Origin: Microbispora rosea subsp. aerata
GTDB lineage: Bacteria; Actinomycetota; Actinomycetes; Streptosporangiales; Streptosporangiaceae
Direction of reading: 5' to 3'
DNA length: 64,000 bases
Assembly: GCF_014647835.1 (NCBI RefSeq)
Contig: NZ_BMPY01000039.1
Span: forward strand, 1-64,000
Positions 24,685 through 32,504 of the stretch are shown here, in pieces; the first letter of the stretch is position 1; each line of letters opens with the position of its first letter. Made by a program: the position numbers and the translations under genes. Below the pieces are notes generated by a model that saw only the letters and a program-made list of their open reading frames with translations, was not told the DNA's origin and made no database searches.

Positions 24685-25607
24685 GCATGGCCGCTATCTC
24701 CGCAAAAAGGACGCCGTCCGCCGCCGCCCCCGGGGCGAGCGGTGGCGGCGTCCTGCCGTGGCTGGCCATGCCGGCCCTTGTGGCCTTCGTGGCTTTCGCA
24801 CTGATACCGCTGATCGGAGTCCTGCTGCTCAGCTTCACGTCCTGGGACACCCTGGGCGAGATCAAGCTGACCGGGTTCGAAAGCTGGCGGTCCGTACTCA
24901 CCGACCCCGGCCTGCCCCACGCGCTGTGGGTGACATTCCTGATCATGCTGTTCTCCTGGGCCTTCCAGACCCCGGCCAGCCTTCTGATCGGAGTGTTCCT
25001 CGCGGGCCACCAGCGCTACCGCGAGCTGCTCGCGGTGCTGTACTTCATCCCGCTGCTGCTCAGCTCGGCGGCCATCGCGATCACGTTCAAGGCGCTGCTC
25101 GACCCGAACTTCGGGCTCGGCGCGGGCCTGGGCCTCGACTTCCTCAGCCAGGACTGGCTCGGCGAGCCCGGCCTCGCCTTCGGCGTCGTGATCTTCGTGG
25201 TGTCGTGGCAGTACATCCCGTTCCACTCGCTGCTCTACCAGGGCGGCGTACGGCAGATCCCGCGCTCGCTCTACGAGGCCGCGGAACTGGACGGCGCGGG
25301 GCGCATCCGCATGTTCTTCAGCATCACGCTGCCCCAGCTGAAGTACACCATCATCACGTCCTCCACGCTGATGGTCGTCGGATCCCTGACCTTCTTCGAC
25401 CTGATCTTCGTGCTGACCGAGGGCGGCCCCGGCGACGCCACCCGCGCGCTCGCGCTGGACATGTACAAGCGCGGCTTCCAGGCCAACCTCATGGGCGCGG
25501 CCTGCGTGATCGGCGTCATCCTCGTCCTCGTGGGCCTCGCCCTGGCACTGCTGCTGCGCCGGCTGGGCGGGCGTGACCCCCAGGCCAGTCAGTTGGAAGG
25601 GGCCTGA
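24681..25607 (+). CDS. Sugar ABC permease, MalF/UgpA-like
   Basis: A 308-residue membrane protein from GTG 24681 (GTGA overlap; ATG 24687 also possible). About six transmembrane helices follow a short cytosolic N-terminus, and the cytosolic EAA loop is visible as LYEAAELDGAGRIRMFFSIT. It forms the translocation pore with the next permease for import of the oligosaccharide bound by the upstream lipoprotein. It ends 2 bases before the next gene. Confidence 0.93.
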   Translation: MSMAAISAKRTPSAAAPGASGGGVLPWLAMPALVAFVAFALIPLIGVLLLSFTSWDTLGEIKLTGFESWRSVLTDPGLPHALWVTFLIMLFSWAFQTPASLLIGVFLAGHQRYRELLAVLYFIPLLLSSAAIAITFKALLDPNFGLGAGLGLDFLSQDWLGEPGLAFGVVIFVVSWQYIPFHSLLYQGGVRQIPRSLYEAAELDGAGRIRMFFSITLPQLKYTIITSSTLMVVGSLTFFDLIFVLTEGGPGDATRALALDMYKRGFQANLMGAACVIGVILVLVGLALALLLRRLGGRDPQASQLEGA

Positions 25608-25609
25608 CC

Positions 25610-26509
25610 GTGACCGCGACCCACACCTCGAGGGCGGCCAACCGCGCCCGTGCCGGAGCGCACGGGCGCCGGCCGGCGAAGAGCCGGCAGCGCCCGAACT
25701 GGCTGGGCGGGCTGGTGAGCTGGCTGTGGCTCGCCGTCGTGATCATCCCGATCTACTGGATCGTGATCACCAGCCTCAAGACGCAGGCCAACTACTACGC
25801 GACCAACCCGTTCGCGCCGCCTCCCGACCCGACGCTGGACAACTACCGGCTCGTGCTCGAGATGGACTTCCCGCTGTACTTCCTGAACAGCCTGCTGGTC
25901 GCCATCGGCACGGTCATCCCGTCGGTGCTGTTCTCGTTCATGGCGGCGTACGCGATCGTCCGCAGCGGGGGCGCCAGCCGCTTCCTGCGCGGGGTGAACT
26001 CGCTGTTCCTCATGGGCCTGGCCATCCCGCTGCAGGCGACGGTCATCCCGATCTACCTGATGATCATCAAGCTGCACCTGTACGACTCGCTGACGGGTCT
26101 GGTGCTGCCGTCGGTCGCCTTCGCGATCCCGCTGTCGGTGCTCGTGCTGGCCAACTTCATCAGGGACGTGCCCAAGGAGCTGTTCGAGTCGATGCGGCTC
26201 GACGGCGCCACCGAGTGGAAGACCCTGTGGGGCCTGGCCTTCCCGCTCACCCGGCCGGCCGTCGTGACGGTGTCGATCTACAACGCGCTGCAGGTCTGGA
26301 ACGGGTTCCTGCTGCCGCTGATCCTCACCCAGAGCCCCGACAAGCGGACGCTGCCGCTCGCGCTGGCGGCGTTCCAGGGCGGGCCGTACGGCGTGAACGT
26401 GCCCGCCGTGCTCGCGTCCGTCGTGCTGACCATCCTGCCGATGCTGGTCCTCTACACCGTCGGCCGCCGCCAGCTGCTCAGCGGCCTGACCGCCGGTTTC
26501 GGCAAGTAG
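25610..26509 (+). CDS. Sugar ABC permease, MalG/UgpE-like
   Basis: A 299-residue membrane protein from GTG 25610, 2 bases after the previous stop. Six predicted helices and the EAA motif ELFESMRLDGATEWKTLW place it as the second CUT1 permease. It is the last gene of the importer operon; no ATP-binding subunit follows, and 230 bases downstream is a strong hairpin. Confidence 0.93.
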   Translation: MTATHTSRAANRARAGAHGRRPAKSRQRPNWLGGLVSWLWLAVVIIPIYWIVITSLKTQANYYATNPFAPPPDPTLDNYRLVLEMDFPLYFLNSLLVAIGTVIPSVLFSFMAAYAIVRSGGASRFLRGVNSLFLMGLAIPLQATVIPIYLMIIKLHLYDSLTGLVLPSVAFAIPLSVLVLANFIRDVPKELFESMRLDGATEWKTLWGLAFPLTRPAVVTVSIYNALQVWNGFLLPLILTQSPDKRTLPLALAAFQGGPYGVNVPAVLASVVLTILPMLVLYTVGRRQLLSGLTAGFGK

Positions 26510-26519
26510 ACAGAGGATC

Positions 26520-26722
26520 TCATTCCCCGCCGTACAGACGGCCGAGGTCGACGAGTTCGACGTCGGGCCGTCTGTCGGCGAGGCGGGCCAACGCGTCCGA
26601 GAACCCGACCGCGAGAACAGCAGCAGCTTGGGCAGGGCGCCGACCTTGCCACTGGGCAGCAGCCCGCGCAGATGTTCCAGGCGTTCCAGCTGAGGGACGT
26701 CGACGGGGGCTTCGGTGCTCAA
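26520..26722 (-). pseudogene. Frameshifted C-terminal remnant of a DUF234-type ATPase
   Basis: Reading the minus strand, QLERLEHLRGLLPSGKVGAL...LLLFSRSG is followed, after a one-base loss near 26605-26615, by FSDALARLADRRPDVELVDL and a stop at 26520. Joined, this looks like the C-terminus of the AAA/DUF234 ATPases, which end in a similar FSRSGF...L..LYG pattern. Only about 60 residues survive and no ATPase core is present, so this is a decayed relic lying between the importer operon and the chitinase gene. Family call is by eye. Confidence 0.55.
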
Positions 26723-26736
26723 AGATCAACCGGCGG

Positions 26737-26777
26737 GGAGTGATAGCCGCAACTATGGTGGTTGCGGCTATCACTCC
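26737..26777. terminator. Perfect 17-bp hairpin
   Basis: GGAGTGATAGCCGCAAC pairs without mismatch with GTTGCGGCTATCACTCC across a 7-base loop; a run of T follows some 18 bases later (26793-26797). It could end the importer transcript, though it is 230 bases past the stop, or be an end of the decayed element next to it. Confidence 0.5.
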
Positions 26778-26845
26778 TGTCCCCACCTCGCCGTTTTTGG
26801 GTCTTGTACGGCCGTCTTTCCGGGGCTACTCTCGCGGCAAAACTA

Positions 26846-26862
26846 TTAGGAAACTTTCCTAA
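26846..26862. promoter_or_regulatory. 17-bp palindrome upstream of the chitinase gene
   Basis: TTAGGAAA-C-TTTCCTAA is perfect and lies about 80-100 bases before the chitinase ATG. It shares the GAAA-N-TTTC core with palindromes before the secreted GH5 gene, pointing to a common class of carbohydrate regulator. Confidence 0.6.
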
Positions 26863-26944
26863 GGATTGGAAGGCATCGTCGCGACCGGCCGTCGTGTCAC
26901 GACGCCTTTTCGCGGACGCCGATCGGCACCCTCGGAAGGACGGC

Positions 26945-28660
26945 ATGATGAGAAAACGGCTGCTCAGCGCGTTGTTGCTCGCGTTGGGCCTCTGTCTGGC
27001 AGCGGCCGGGGCCGGCCCCGCCCCCGCGTCGGCGCGAACCGCCGCGATGCTCGCGTACGCGGCCTGGGCGCCCAACACCTGGTACGCCGTGGGCGCACGG
27101 GTGACCTACAACGGCGTCGACTACGAGTGCATCCAGGCGCACACGTCGCTGACGGGGTGGGAGCCGCCGATCGTCCCGGCGCTGTGGAAGCCGCTCGGGA
27201 GCAGCGGGGGCGACACGACGGCCCCCAGCGTGCCGGGCAACCTGCGCGTGACGGGCACCACGTCGAGCAGCGTGTCGCTCGCGTGGAACGCCTCCACCGA
27301 CAACGTCGGCGTGACCGGCTACCAGGTCTACCGCGGCGGGCAGCTCGTCGCCACCGTGTCGGGGACGACGTACACCGACGGCGGGCTGGCCTCGGGCACG
27401 ACCTACAGCTACACGGTCAGGGCGCGGGACGCGGCGGGCAACGTGTCGGCGGCCGGCGCCGCCGTCTCGGCCACGACCGGCTCGGGCGCCGGCGTGCCGG
27501 GACAGCCCGGCGCCCCGTCGATCACCGGCACCACCGATACCTCGATCTCGCTGTCGTGGGCCGCGTCGAGCGGCACCGTGACCGGCTACCGCGTCTACGA
27601 GGGCACGACCCAACGGGCCCAGGTCACCGGCACCACCGCCACGATCGGCTCGCTGGGCGCCTGCACCACCCACACCTTCACGGTCAGGGCGTACAACTCC
27701 GCGGGCGAGTCTCCGGCGAGCGCGGCCGTCACCGGCACGACCACCGGGTGCTCCTCGGGCGGGGCGCTGCCCAAGCACATCCTCACCGGCTACTGGCACA
27801 ACTTCGTCAACCCCGCCGTCGAGCTGAGGCTGTCGCAGGTGCCGCGCGACTACGACGTGGTCGCGATCGCGTTCGGCGAGGCGACCGCCACGCCGGGCCA
27901 GGTGACGTTCTCCCTCGACTCCGGGCTGTCGGCCGCCCTCGGCGGATACACCGACGCCCAGTTCCGGGCCGACGTGCAGGCGCTCAGGCAGCGCGGCCAG
28001 AAGGTCATCTTGAGCGTCGGCGGCGAGGCCGGCCGCGTGCAGGTGAACAGCGCCGCCGCCGCGACCGCGTTCGCGAACTCCGTTTACTCGATCATGCAGA
28101 GCTACGGGTTCGACGGCGTGGACATCGACCTGGAGAACGGGCTCAACGCCACCTACATGGCCCAGGCGCTGCGGGAGCTGCGGGCGAAGGCGGGCTCCGG
28201 GCTGATCATCATGATGGCCCCGCAGACCATCGACATGCAGACGACCGGCATGGAGTATTTCAAGCTCGCCCTGAGCATCAAGGACATCCTCACCGTCGTC
28301 AACACGCAGTACTACAACTCCGGCACGATGCTCGGCTGCGACCAGAAGGTCTACGGCCAGGGGACGGTCGACTTCGTGACCGCGCTGGCCTGCGTCCAGA
28401 TGGAGAACGGCCTGCGCCCCGACCAGGTCGGTCTCGGCCTGCCGGCCGGTCCCGGCGCGGCGGGCGGCGGCGTCGTGTCGCCGGCCACGGTGACCAACGC
28501 GCTCAACTGCCTGGCGCGGCGCGTCAACTGCGGCTCGTTCGTCCCGCCGCGGACCTACCCGGACATCCGCGGCGCGATGACCTGGTCGATCAACTGGGAC
28601 GCGTCGAACAACTGGAACTTCTCCAGGACCGTCAAGCCCTTCCTCGCCACCCTGCCCTGA
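26945..28660 (+). CDS. Secreted modular GH18 chitinase
   Basis: A 571-residue enzyme from ATG 26945 after GGAAGGA. Order: signal peptide (RKRLLSALLLALGLCLAAAG, residues 1-~32), CBM5/12 chitin-binding module (AAWAPNTWYAVGARVTYNGV ... LWKPL), two fibronectin type III domains (SVPGNLRVTGTTSSSVSLAW and QPGAPSITGTTDTSISLSW), then a GH18 domain with the catalytic FDGVDIDLEN (DXXDXDXE) and YYNSGTMLG. It cleaves chitin outside the cell. It has its own promoter region with a palindrome and a strong terminator, so it is probably monocistronic. The GH18 part resembles the ChiC/ChiD-type bacterial chitinases of streptomycetes. Confidence 0.95.
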   Translation: MMRKRLLSALLLALGLCLAAAGAGPAPASARTAAMLAYAAWAPNTWYAVGARVTYNGVDYECIQAHTSLTGWEPPIVPALWKPLGSSGGDTTAPSVPGNLRVTGTTSSSVSLAWNASTDNVGVTGYQVYRGGQLVATVSGTTYTDGGLASGTTYSYTVRARDAAGNVSAAGAAVSATTGSGAGVPGQPGAPSITGTTDTSISLSWAASSGTVTGYRVYEGTTQRAQVTGTTATIGSLGACTTHTFTVRAYNSAGESPASAAVTGTTTGCSSGGALPKHILTGYWHNFVNPAVELRLSQVPRDYDVVAIAFGEATATPGQVTFSLDSGLSAALGGYTDAQFRADVQALRQRGQKVILSVGGEAGRVQVNSAAAATAFANSVYSIMQSYGFDGVDIDLENGLNATYMAQALRELRAKAGSGLIIMMAPQTIDMQTTGMEYFKLALSIKDILTVVNTQYYNSGTMLGCDQKVYGQGTVDFVTALACVQMENGLRPDQVGLGLPAGPGAAGGGVVSPATVTNALNCLARRVNCGSFVPPRTYPDIRGAMTWSINWDASNNWNFSRTVKPFLATLP

Positions 28661-28671
28661 GCGGACCGGAC

Positions 28672-28703
28672 GGACGCCCCGCACCCGAAGGTGCGGGGCG
28701 TCC
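28672..28703. terminator. Strong terminator after the chitinase gene
   Basis: GGACGCCCCGCACC pairs perfectly with GGTGCGGGGCGTCC around a CGAA tetraloop, followed by CGTTTT. It sits between convergent genes. A 16-base stretch of its 5' arm recurs at 46614. Confidence 0.85.
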
Positions 28704-28715
28704 CGTTTTCCGGCA

Positions 28716-29147
28716 TCAGGCGCCGTTCGCCTCCGCGATCAGCGCGTCGAGCTTCTCGCGCCTGGTGAGGTTGGGGCCGACGCTCCAGTAGCCCTCGGGC
28801 ACCTCGTGGACGATCGTCCACACCGACCCCGCGTTGTCCTGCGGCAGCTTCGCCGCGGTCAGCACGTGCTGGACGATCTCCGCCGACAGCGCCTCGTTGC
28901 GCTCCGGGGTCAGGAACCCCGCGAGGGCCGTCACGACGACCACGAAACCCGGCCGCGACGCGGGGTCGCCGGTGCTCGCCCGGTCTTCGGGCACCTCGTG
29001 CACGTGCACCCAGGTGGCGGAGGAGAAGAACGGCGTGGCGGGCAGGCCCATCGCCCGCATCACCGAAGCGGCCAGCTCCTGCCGCAGCGTGCCGAGCGCG
29101 TCGTCGGGGATCGATCCCGCGGGAACCGTGATCTGCACCAGTGGCAT
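28716..29147 (-). CDS. Tautomerase superfamily protein
   Basis: A 143-residue protein from ATG 29147. After the initiator Met comes Pro (PLVQITVPAG), the catalytic N-terminal proline of the 4-oxalocrotonate tautomerase/MIF superfamily. The length is about twice a single 4-OT unit; the second half (GFVVVVTALAGFLTPERNEA ... WTIVHEVPEGYWSVGP) looks like a fused second unit without the proline, as in cis-CaaD/MSAD-type or 'tautomerase family' proteins. Substrate unknown. The LuxR-type gene upstream in the same direction may be co-transcribed (67-base gap). Confidence 0.85.
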   Translation of the reverse strand: MPLVQITVPAGSIPDDALGTLRQELAASVMRAMGLPATPFFSSATWVHVHEVPEDRASTGDPASRPGFVVVVTALAGFLTPERNEALSAEIVQHVLTAAKLPQDNAGSVWTIVHEVPEGYWSVGPNLTRREKLDALIAEANGA

Positions 29148-29214
29148 CTGTCGTCTCCAATCGTCGGAGGAGGGGAATGCGCCGGCGGCCCGGCGTACGG
29201 GCCGGCGGAACGGC

Positions 29215-29850
29215 TCAGGCCGCGTTCGGCTGCTGGGCGAGGGCGATGGCGAGCTGGGCCCTGCGTTTGATGGCGAGCTTCCGGTAGATGCGGGTGATGT
29301 GCAGCTCGACCGCCCGCGTCGACACCGACAGGCACTCGGCGATCTTGCGGTTCGTCATCCCGTCGATCATCATCCGCGCGATGCGTTCCTCGTGCGGGGT
29401 CAGCGCTTCGGTCAGCGCCTCCGAACCGGGCCTCTGCCGTCCCGCACCGTCAGCGCCGCCGAAAAAAATCCGGCTTCTCCTCGTGCGGGCGCCCTTCTCC
29501 GCCGCGCCCGGGCGTTCGTCGGACAGCGAGGTCAACGTGGCGTCCCGGCCGGACCGCCGCCCCGCGCCGCTCAGCAGCCCGTGTCCCAGCACCGGATTCC
29601 ACTTCCGCACCCGCATCCGGCTCACCACGTGCGATCCGGTCAGGGGATCGCCGTTGAGCACCTGGAACAACTCGGCCTGGTCCGCCGCCTCGCAGACCAG
29701 CATCCGGCCGGTGCCGTCGCGCCACGGCCCGCCCCCGAGCAGGACGCCGCGATCGGCCATGCGTTTCCAGTACGCGTCGCTCCGCCGCTCCACATCGTCA
29801 GAAAATTGATTCGCGTTCTTCCGGAACACTATTTCCACCACGAAAATCAC
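29215..29850 (-). CDS. YCII-like domain fused to a LuxR-type HTH
   Basis: About 211 residues from GTG 29850, chosen because GGGAG lies 5-6 bases before it (GTG 29862 is the longer alternative). The first ~95 residues resemble YCII-related proteins (YWKRMADRGVLLGGGPWRDG, then FQVLNGDPLT), small enzymes or ligand-binding folds with a His/Asp pair; the Asp motif is seen but the usual His is not obvious. After a Ser/Arg-rich linker comes a LuxR/GerE HTH (LTPHEERIARMMIDGMTNRK ... LHITRIYRKLAI). A YCII sensor on a LuxR output is an uncommon pairing. It may control the tautomerase gene downstream or the divergent area. Confidence 0.75.
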   Translation of the reverse strand: MIFVVEIVFRKNANQFSDDVERRSDAYWKRMADRGVLLGGGPWRDGTGRMLVCEAADQAELFQVLNGDPLTGSHVVSRMRVRKWNPVLGHGLLSGAGRRSGRDATLTSLSDERPGAAEKGARTRRSRIFFGGADGAGRQRPGSEALTEALTPHEERIARMMIDGMTNRKIAECLSVSTRAVELHITRIYRKLAIKRRAQLAIALAQQPNAA

Positions 29851-29958
29851 GACCGCTCCCACGACTCGACGCGCTGTGCCGGTTGATCGGATCTGCCATG
29901 CTCAGGGAATATCGCCGTGAAAACGATCCTGGCAGGCGGGAGAACGAATTGCGCGGCG

Positions 29959-29981
29959 GCGTCCCGCATACCGCGGGACGC
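29959..29981. terminator. Hairpin downstream of the EamA gene
   Basis: GCGTCCCGC pairs perfectly with GCGGGACGC around ATACC, about 50 bases past the EamA stop. It probably ends that minus-strand transcript. Confidence 0.5.
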
Positions 29982-30030
29982 TGATTTCTCTCACGCGTTC
30001 GGGCGGCGCCGTCTCTAGTTCGGGTCCCGC

Positions 30031-30960
30031 TCAGCTCTTGGCCGCGCTGGGCGACGCCGCGGACGCCACCTCACCGGTCCGCGCCGTGGGCTGCGGCTTG
30101 CGCCGCAGCAGCCATGTGGCCACGAGCACCGCGGCCGCTCCGGTCCACACCGTCCAGTCCAGCGGCTCGCCGAGCACGACGCCGCCCAGGACCACGGCCA
30201 CCGCGGTCATCAGGTACGTGACCGTCGAGGCGACGGTGGGACCATCCTTGATGATCAGTGTGAAGTTCAGCAGGGCGGCGACGCCGGTGCACAGCACGCC
30301 GAGGATGACGAGGCTGATCACGGAGTCGGTGCGCAGCTCGATCGCCTGCAGGCCCAGGAACGGCATGGCGACGAGCATCAGCACGGTGGCCGCGCTGAGC
30401 TGGCCGCCGGCCAGCATCAGCGGGGGGATGCCGCGCTGGGAGAGGAACCGCCCCATGTAGGCGAAGCTCGCCCCGAAGCTCACCGAGCCGAGGACGAAGC
30501 ACAGCACGCTCCACGTCGACCCGGCGGCGGAGTGGTTCCACGGCGAGGCCATCAGCGCCGTGCCGCCGAGGCCGAGCACCACCCCGCCGATCTTGGCCGG
30601 GGAAATCCGCCGCTCCTGGCCGAGCAGGAAGGCCGCGGCGAGCGTCCACACGGGGGCGCTGCCGTTGACCACGGCCGCGACGCTGCTGGAGCCGAGCCGC
30701 TCACCCTCGGCGTAGAGGGTCCAGGGGATCGCGTTGCCGAGAAGCGCCGCCATCGTCAAATGCCCCCAGACCGCCGCACCCTTCGGCAGGCGCAGTCCCC
30801 TGGCGTACCCGATCGCGACGATGACGACCGCACCGAGCAGCAGCCGGATGAACACCATCTGCACCGGCGAGAAGCCGTACCCGGAGATCTTGATCCACAA
30901 GAATACGGATCCCCAGATCAGGCTCAGTGCGGCAAGCCGTGCGTACGTGTATTTGGACAT
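30031..30960 (-). CDS. EamA (DMT superfamily) transporter
   Basis: A 309-residue membrane protein. ATG 30960 is preferred over the longer frame from 31005 because GGTGGGAAAGC precedes it and it begins [20 protein letters not shown], the standard EamA start. Ten hydrophobic helices in two repeated EamA halves are apparent, with the C-terminal basic tail. Members export amino acids or metabolites. It lies next to the end of the tetrapyrrole-precursor cluster and is transcribed the same way, 212 bases downstream of hemL, so it could export the product or its intermediates; it has its own promoter region. Confidence 0.88.
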   Translation of the reverse strand: MSKYTYARLAALSLIWGSVFLWIKISGYGFSPVQMVFIRLLLGAVVIVAIGYARGLRLPKGAAVWGHLTMAALLGNAIPWTLYAEGERLGSSSVAAVVNGSAPVWTLAAAFLLGQERRISPAKIGGVVLGLGGTALMASPWNHSAAGSTWSVLCFVLGSVSFGASFAYMGRFLSQRGIPPLMLAGGQLSAATVLMLVAMPFLGLQAIELRTDSVISLVILGVLCTGVAALLNFTLIIKDGPTVASTVTYLMTAVAVVLGGVVLGEPLDWTVWTGAAAVLVATWLLRRKPQPTARTGEVASAASPSAAKS

Positions 30961-31032
30961 GCTTTCCCACCACCGAGAGTCGAAGGGTGTGGAGTGATCG
31001 AGCAAATGGTCGCACCGGACCGGGACGGGGTC

Positions 31033-31047
31033 CAGTAAGAATTACTG
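31033..31047. promoter_or_regulatory. Palindrome CAGTAA-GAA-TTACTG upstream of the EamA gene
   Basis: A perfect 15-bp inverted repeat in an AT-rich gap, 73-87 bases before the EamA start: a candidate operator. No dedicated regulator is adjacent. Confidence 0.4.
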
Positions 31048-31172
31048 CAAGGTACCTTTCGCGATTTTTCAACGGTCGCGACGAGGGCGGACCGAGGCGC
31101 GGCGAAACGGCCCGGGAATTTCGTTACACGCTATTCCCGGACCGTAACATTTCTCCGCGTCTTTGTAACCGG

Positions 31173-32504
31173 TTATCCCTCGCGCGTCGCGGAAGCGGCC
31201 GCGCGGGCCGCCGCGGGCAGGGCGGCGAGCACCCGGTCCACCGCGCGGTCGTCGTGGGCGGCGGACACGAACCACGCCTCGTAGGGCGACGGCGGCAGGT
31301 ACACCCCCTGCCGCAGCATGGCGTGGAAGAAGGGCGGATACCGGTAGGACTCGCTGGCCCGTACGGCGTCGAAGTCGACGACGTCGGCGTCGCCGAAGAA
31401 CACCGAGAACAGCGACCCTGCGTGCTGCACCCGGTGCGCCACGCCCTCCTTGTCCAGCGCCGCCGAGATCTCCGCGCCGATCACGTCGGCGACGTGATCG
31501 ATCCGCTCGTAGACGTCCGGCGTGCACGCGGTCAGCGTGGCCAGGCCCGCCGTCGCGGCGACCGGGTTCCCCGAGAGGGTGCCGGCCTGGTAGACCGGGC
31601 CGCTCGGGGCCAGGTGGTCCATGACGTCGGCCCGGCCGCCGAAGGCCGCCGCGGGGAACCCGCCGCCCATCACCTTGCCGAAGGTGAACAGGTCGGCCAC
31701 CACGCCCTCCCGGCCGAACCAGCCCGCGCGGCTGGCCCGGAACCCGGTCATCACCTCGTCGGAGATCAGCAGCGCGCCGTGCTCCTCGCACAGCCGTTTC
31801 AGGCCGGCGTTGAACCCGGGCAGGGGCGGGACGACGCCCATGTTCCCCGGCGCGGCCTCCGTGATGACGCAGGCGATCCGCGGCCCCAGCTCCGCGAAGA
31901 CGCGCTCCACGGCGCCGAGGTCGTTGTACGGCAGGACGATCGTGTCCTGGGCCTGGGCGCGGGGGATCCCGGGGCTGCCGGGGATCGCGAAGGTGGCGAT
32001 CCCCGACCCCGCCGAGGCGAGCAGCGCGTCCACGTGGCCGTGGTAACACCCGGCGAACTTCACGACCTTGTCCCGCCCCGTGAAGCCGCGGGCCAGCCTG
32101 ATCGCGGACATGGTCGCCTCGGTGCCCGAGCTGACCAGCCGCACCCGCTCGACCGGCCCGACCCGGCGGACGATCTCCTCCGCCAGCTCCACCTCGGCGG
32201 TCGCCGGCGCGCCGAACGACGTGCCCCGCGTCAGGGCGTCCGCGACGGCCTCGGCCACGGCGGGGTGCCGGTGGCCGAGGATCATCGGACCCCACGAGCA
32301 GACCAGGTCGACATACTCCGTGCCCTCGACGTCGTAGAGGTAGGGGCCCTCGGCGTGGCCGATGACGACGGGGTCGCCGCCGACCGCGCCGAAGGCCCGC
32401 ACCGGCGAGTTGACCCCGCCGGGCGTGACCGCGACCGCGCGGGCGTACCAGGAGGCGTTCGCCGACCGCCCGGCGTGCGCCCCGTCTCCGGCGACGGCGT
32501 TCAT
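31173..32504 (-). CDS. hemL: Glutamate-1-semialdehyde 2,1-aminomutase
   Basis: A 443-residue PLP enzyme from ATG 32504 (ATGA overlap with the acyl-CoA synthetase gene). Family motifs are clear: [14 protein letters not shown] at the N-terminus, [38 protein letters not shown] and the PLP lysine in [10 protein letters not shown]. It converts glutamate-1-semialdehyde to 5-aminolevulinate, using the product of the HemA encoded in the same operon. The methionine in DEVMTGFR, whose change to Ile gives gabaculine resistance in cyanobacterial HemL, is retained, so this is not an obvious self-resistance copy. It sits at the end of an operon with unusual partners and without hemC/hemD, suggesting a dedicated copy. 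Confidence 0.95.
   Translation of the reverse strand: MNAVAGDGAHAGRSANASWYARAVAVTPGGVNSPVRAFGAVGGDPVVIGHAEGPYLYDVEGTEYVDLVCSWGPMILGHRHPAVAEAVADALTRGTSFGAPATAEVELAEEIVRRVGPVERVRLVSSGTEATMSAIRLARGFTGRDKVVKFAGCYHGHVDALLASAGSGIATFAIPGSPGIPRAQAQDTIVLPYNDLGAVERVFAELGPRIACVITEAAPGNMGVVPPLPGFNAGLKRLCEEHGALLISDEVMTGFRASRAGWFGREGVVADLFTFGKVMGGGFPAAAFGGRADVMDHLAPSGPVYQAGTLSGNPVAATAGLATLTACTPDVYERIDHVADVIGAEISAALDKEGVAHRVQHAGSLFSVFFGDADVVDFDAVRASESYRYPPFFHAMLRQGVYLPPSPYEAWFVSAAHDDRAVDRVLAALPAAARAAASATREG

Noticed and set aside
31173-32504. HemL as a gabaculine self-resistance copy
   Set aside because: The Met in DEVMTGFR, whose replacement gives resistance in cyanobacteria, is unchanged, and no gabaculine-type genes are recognisable.
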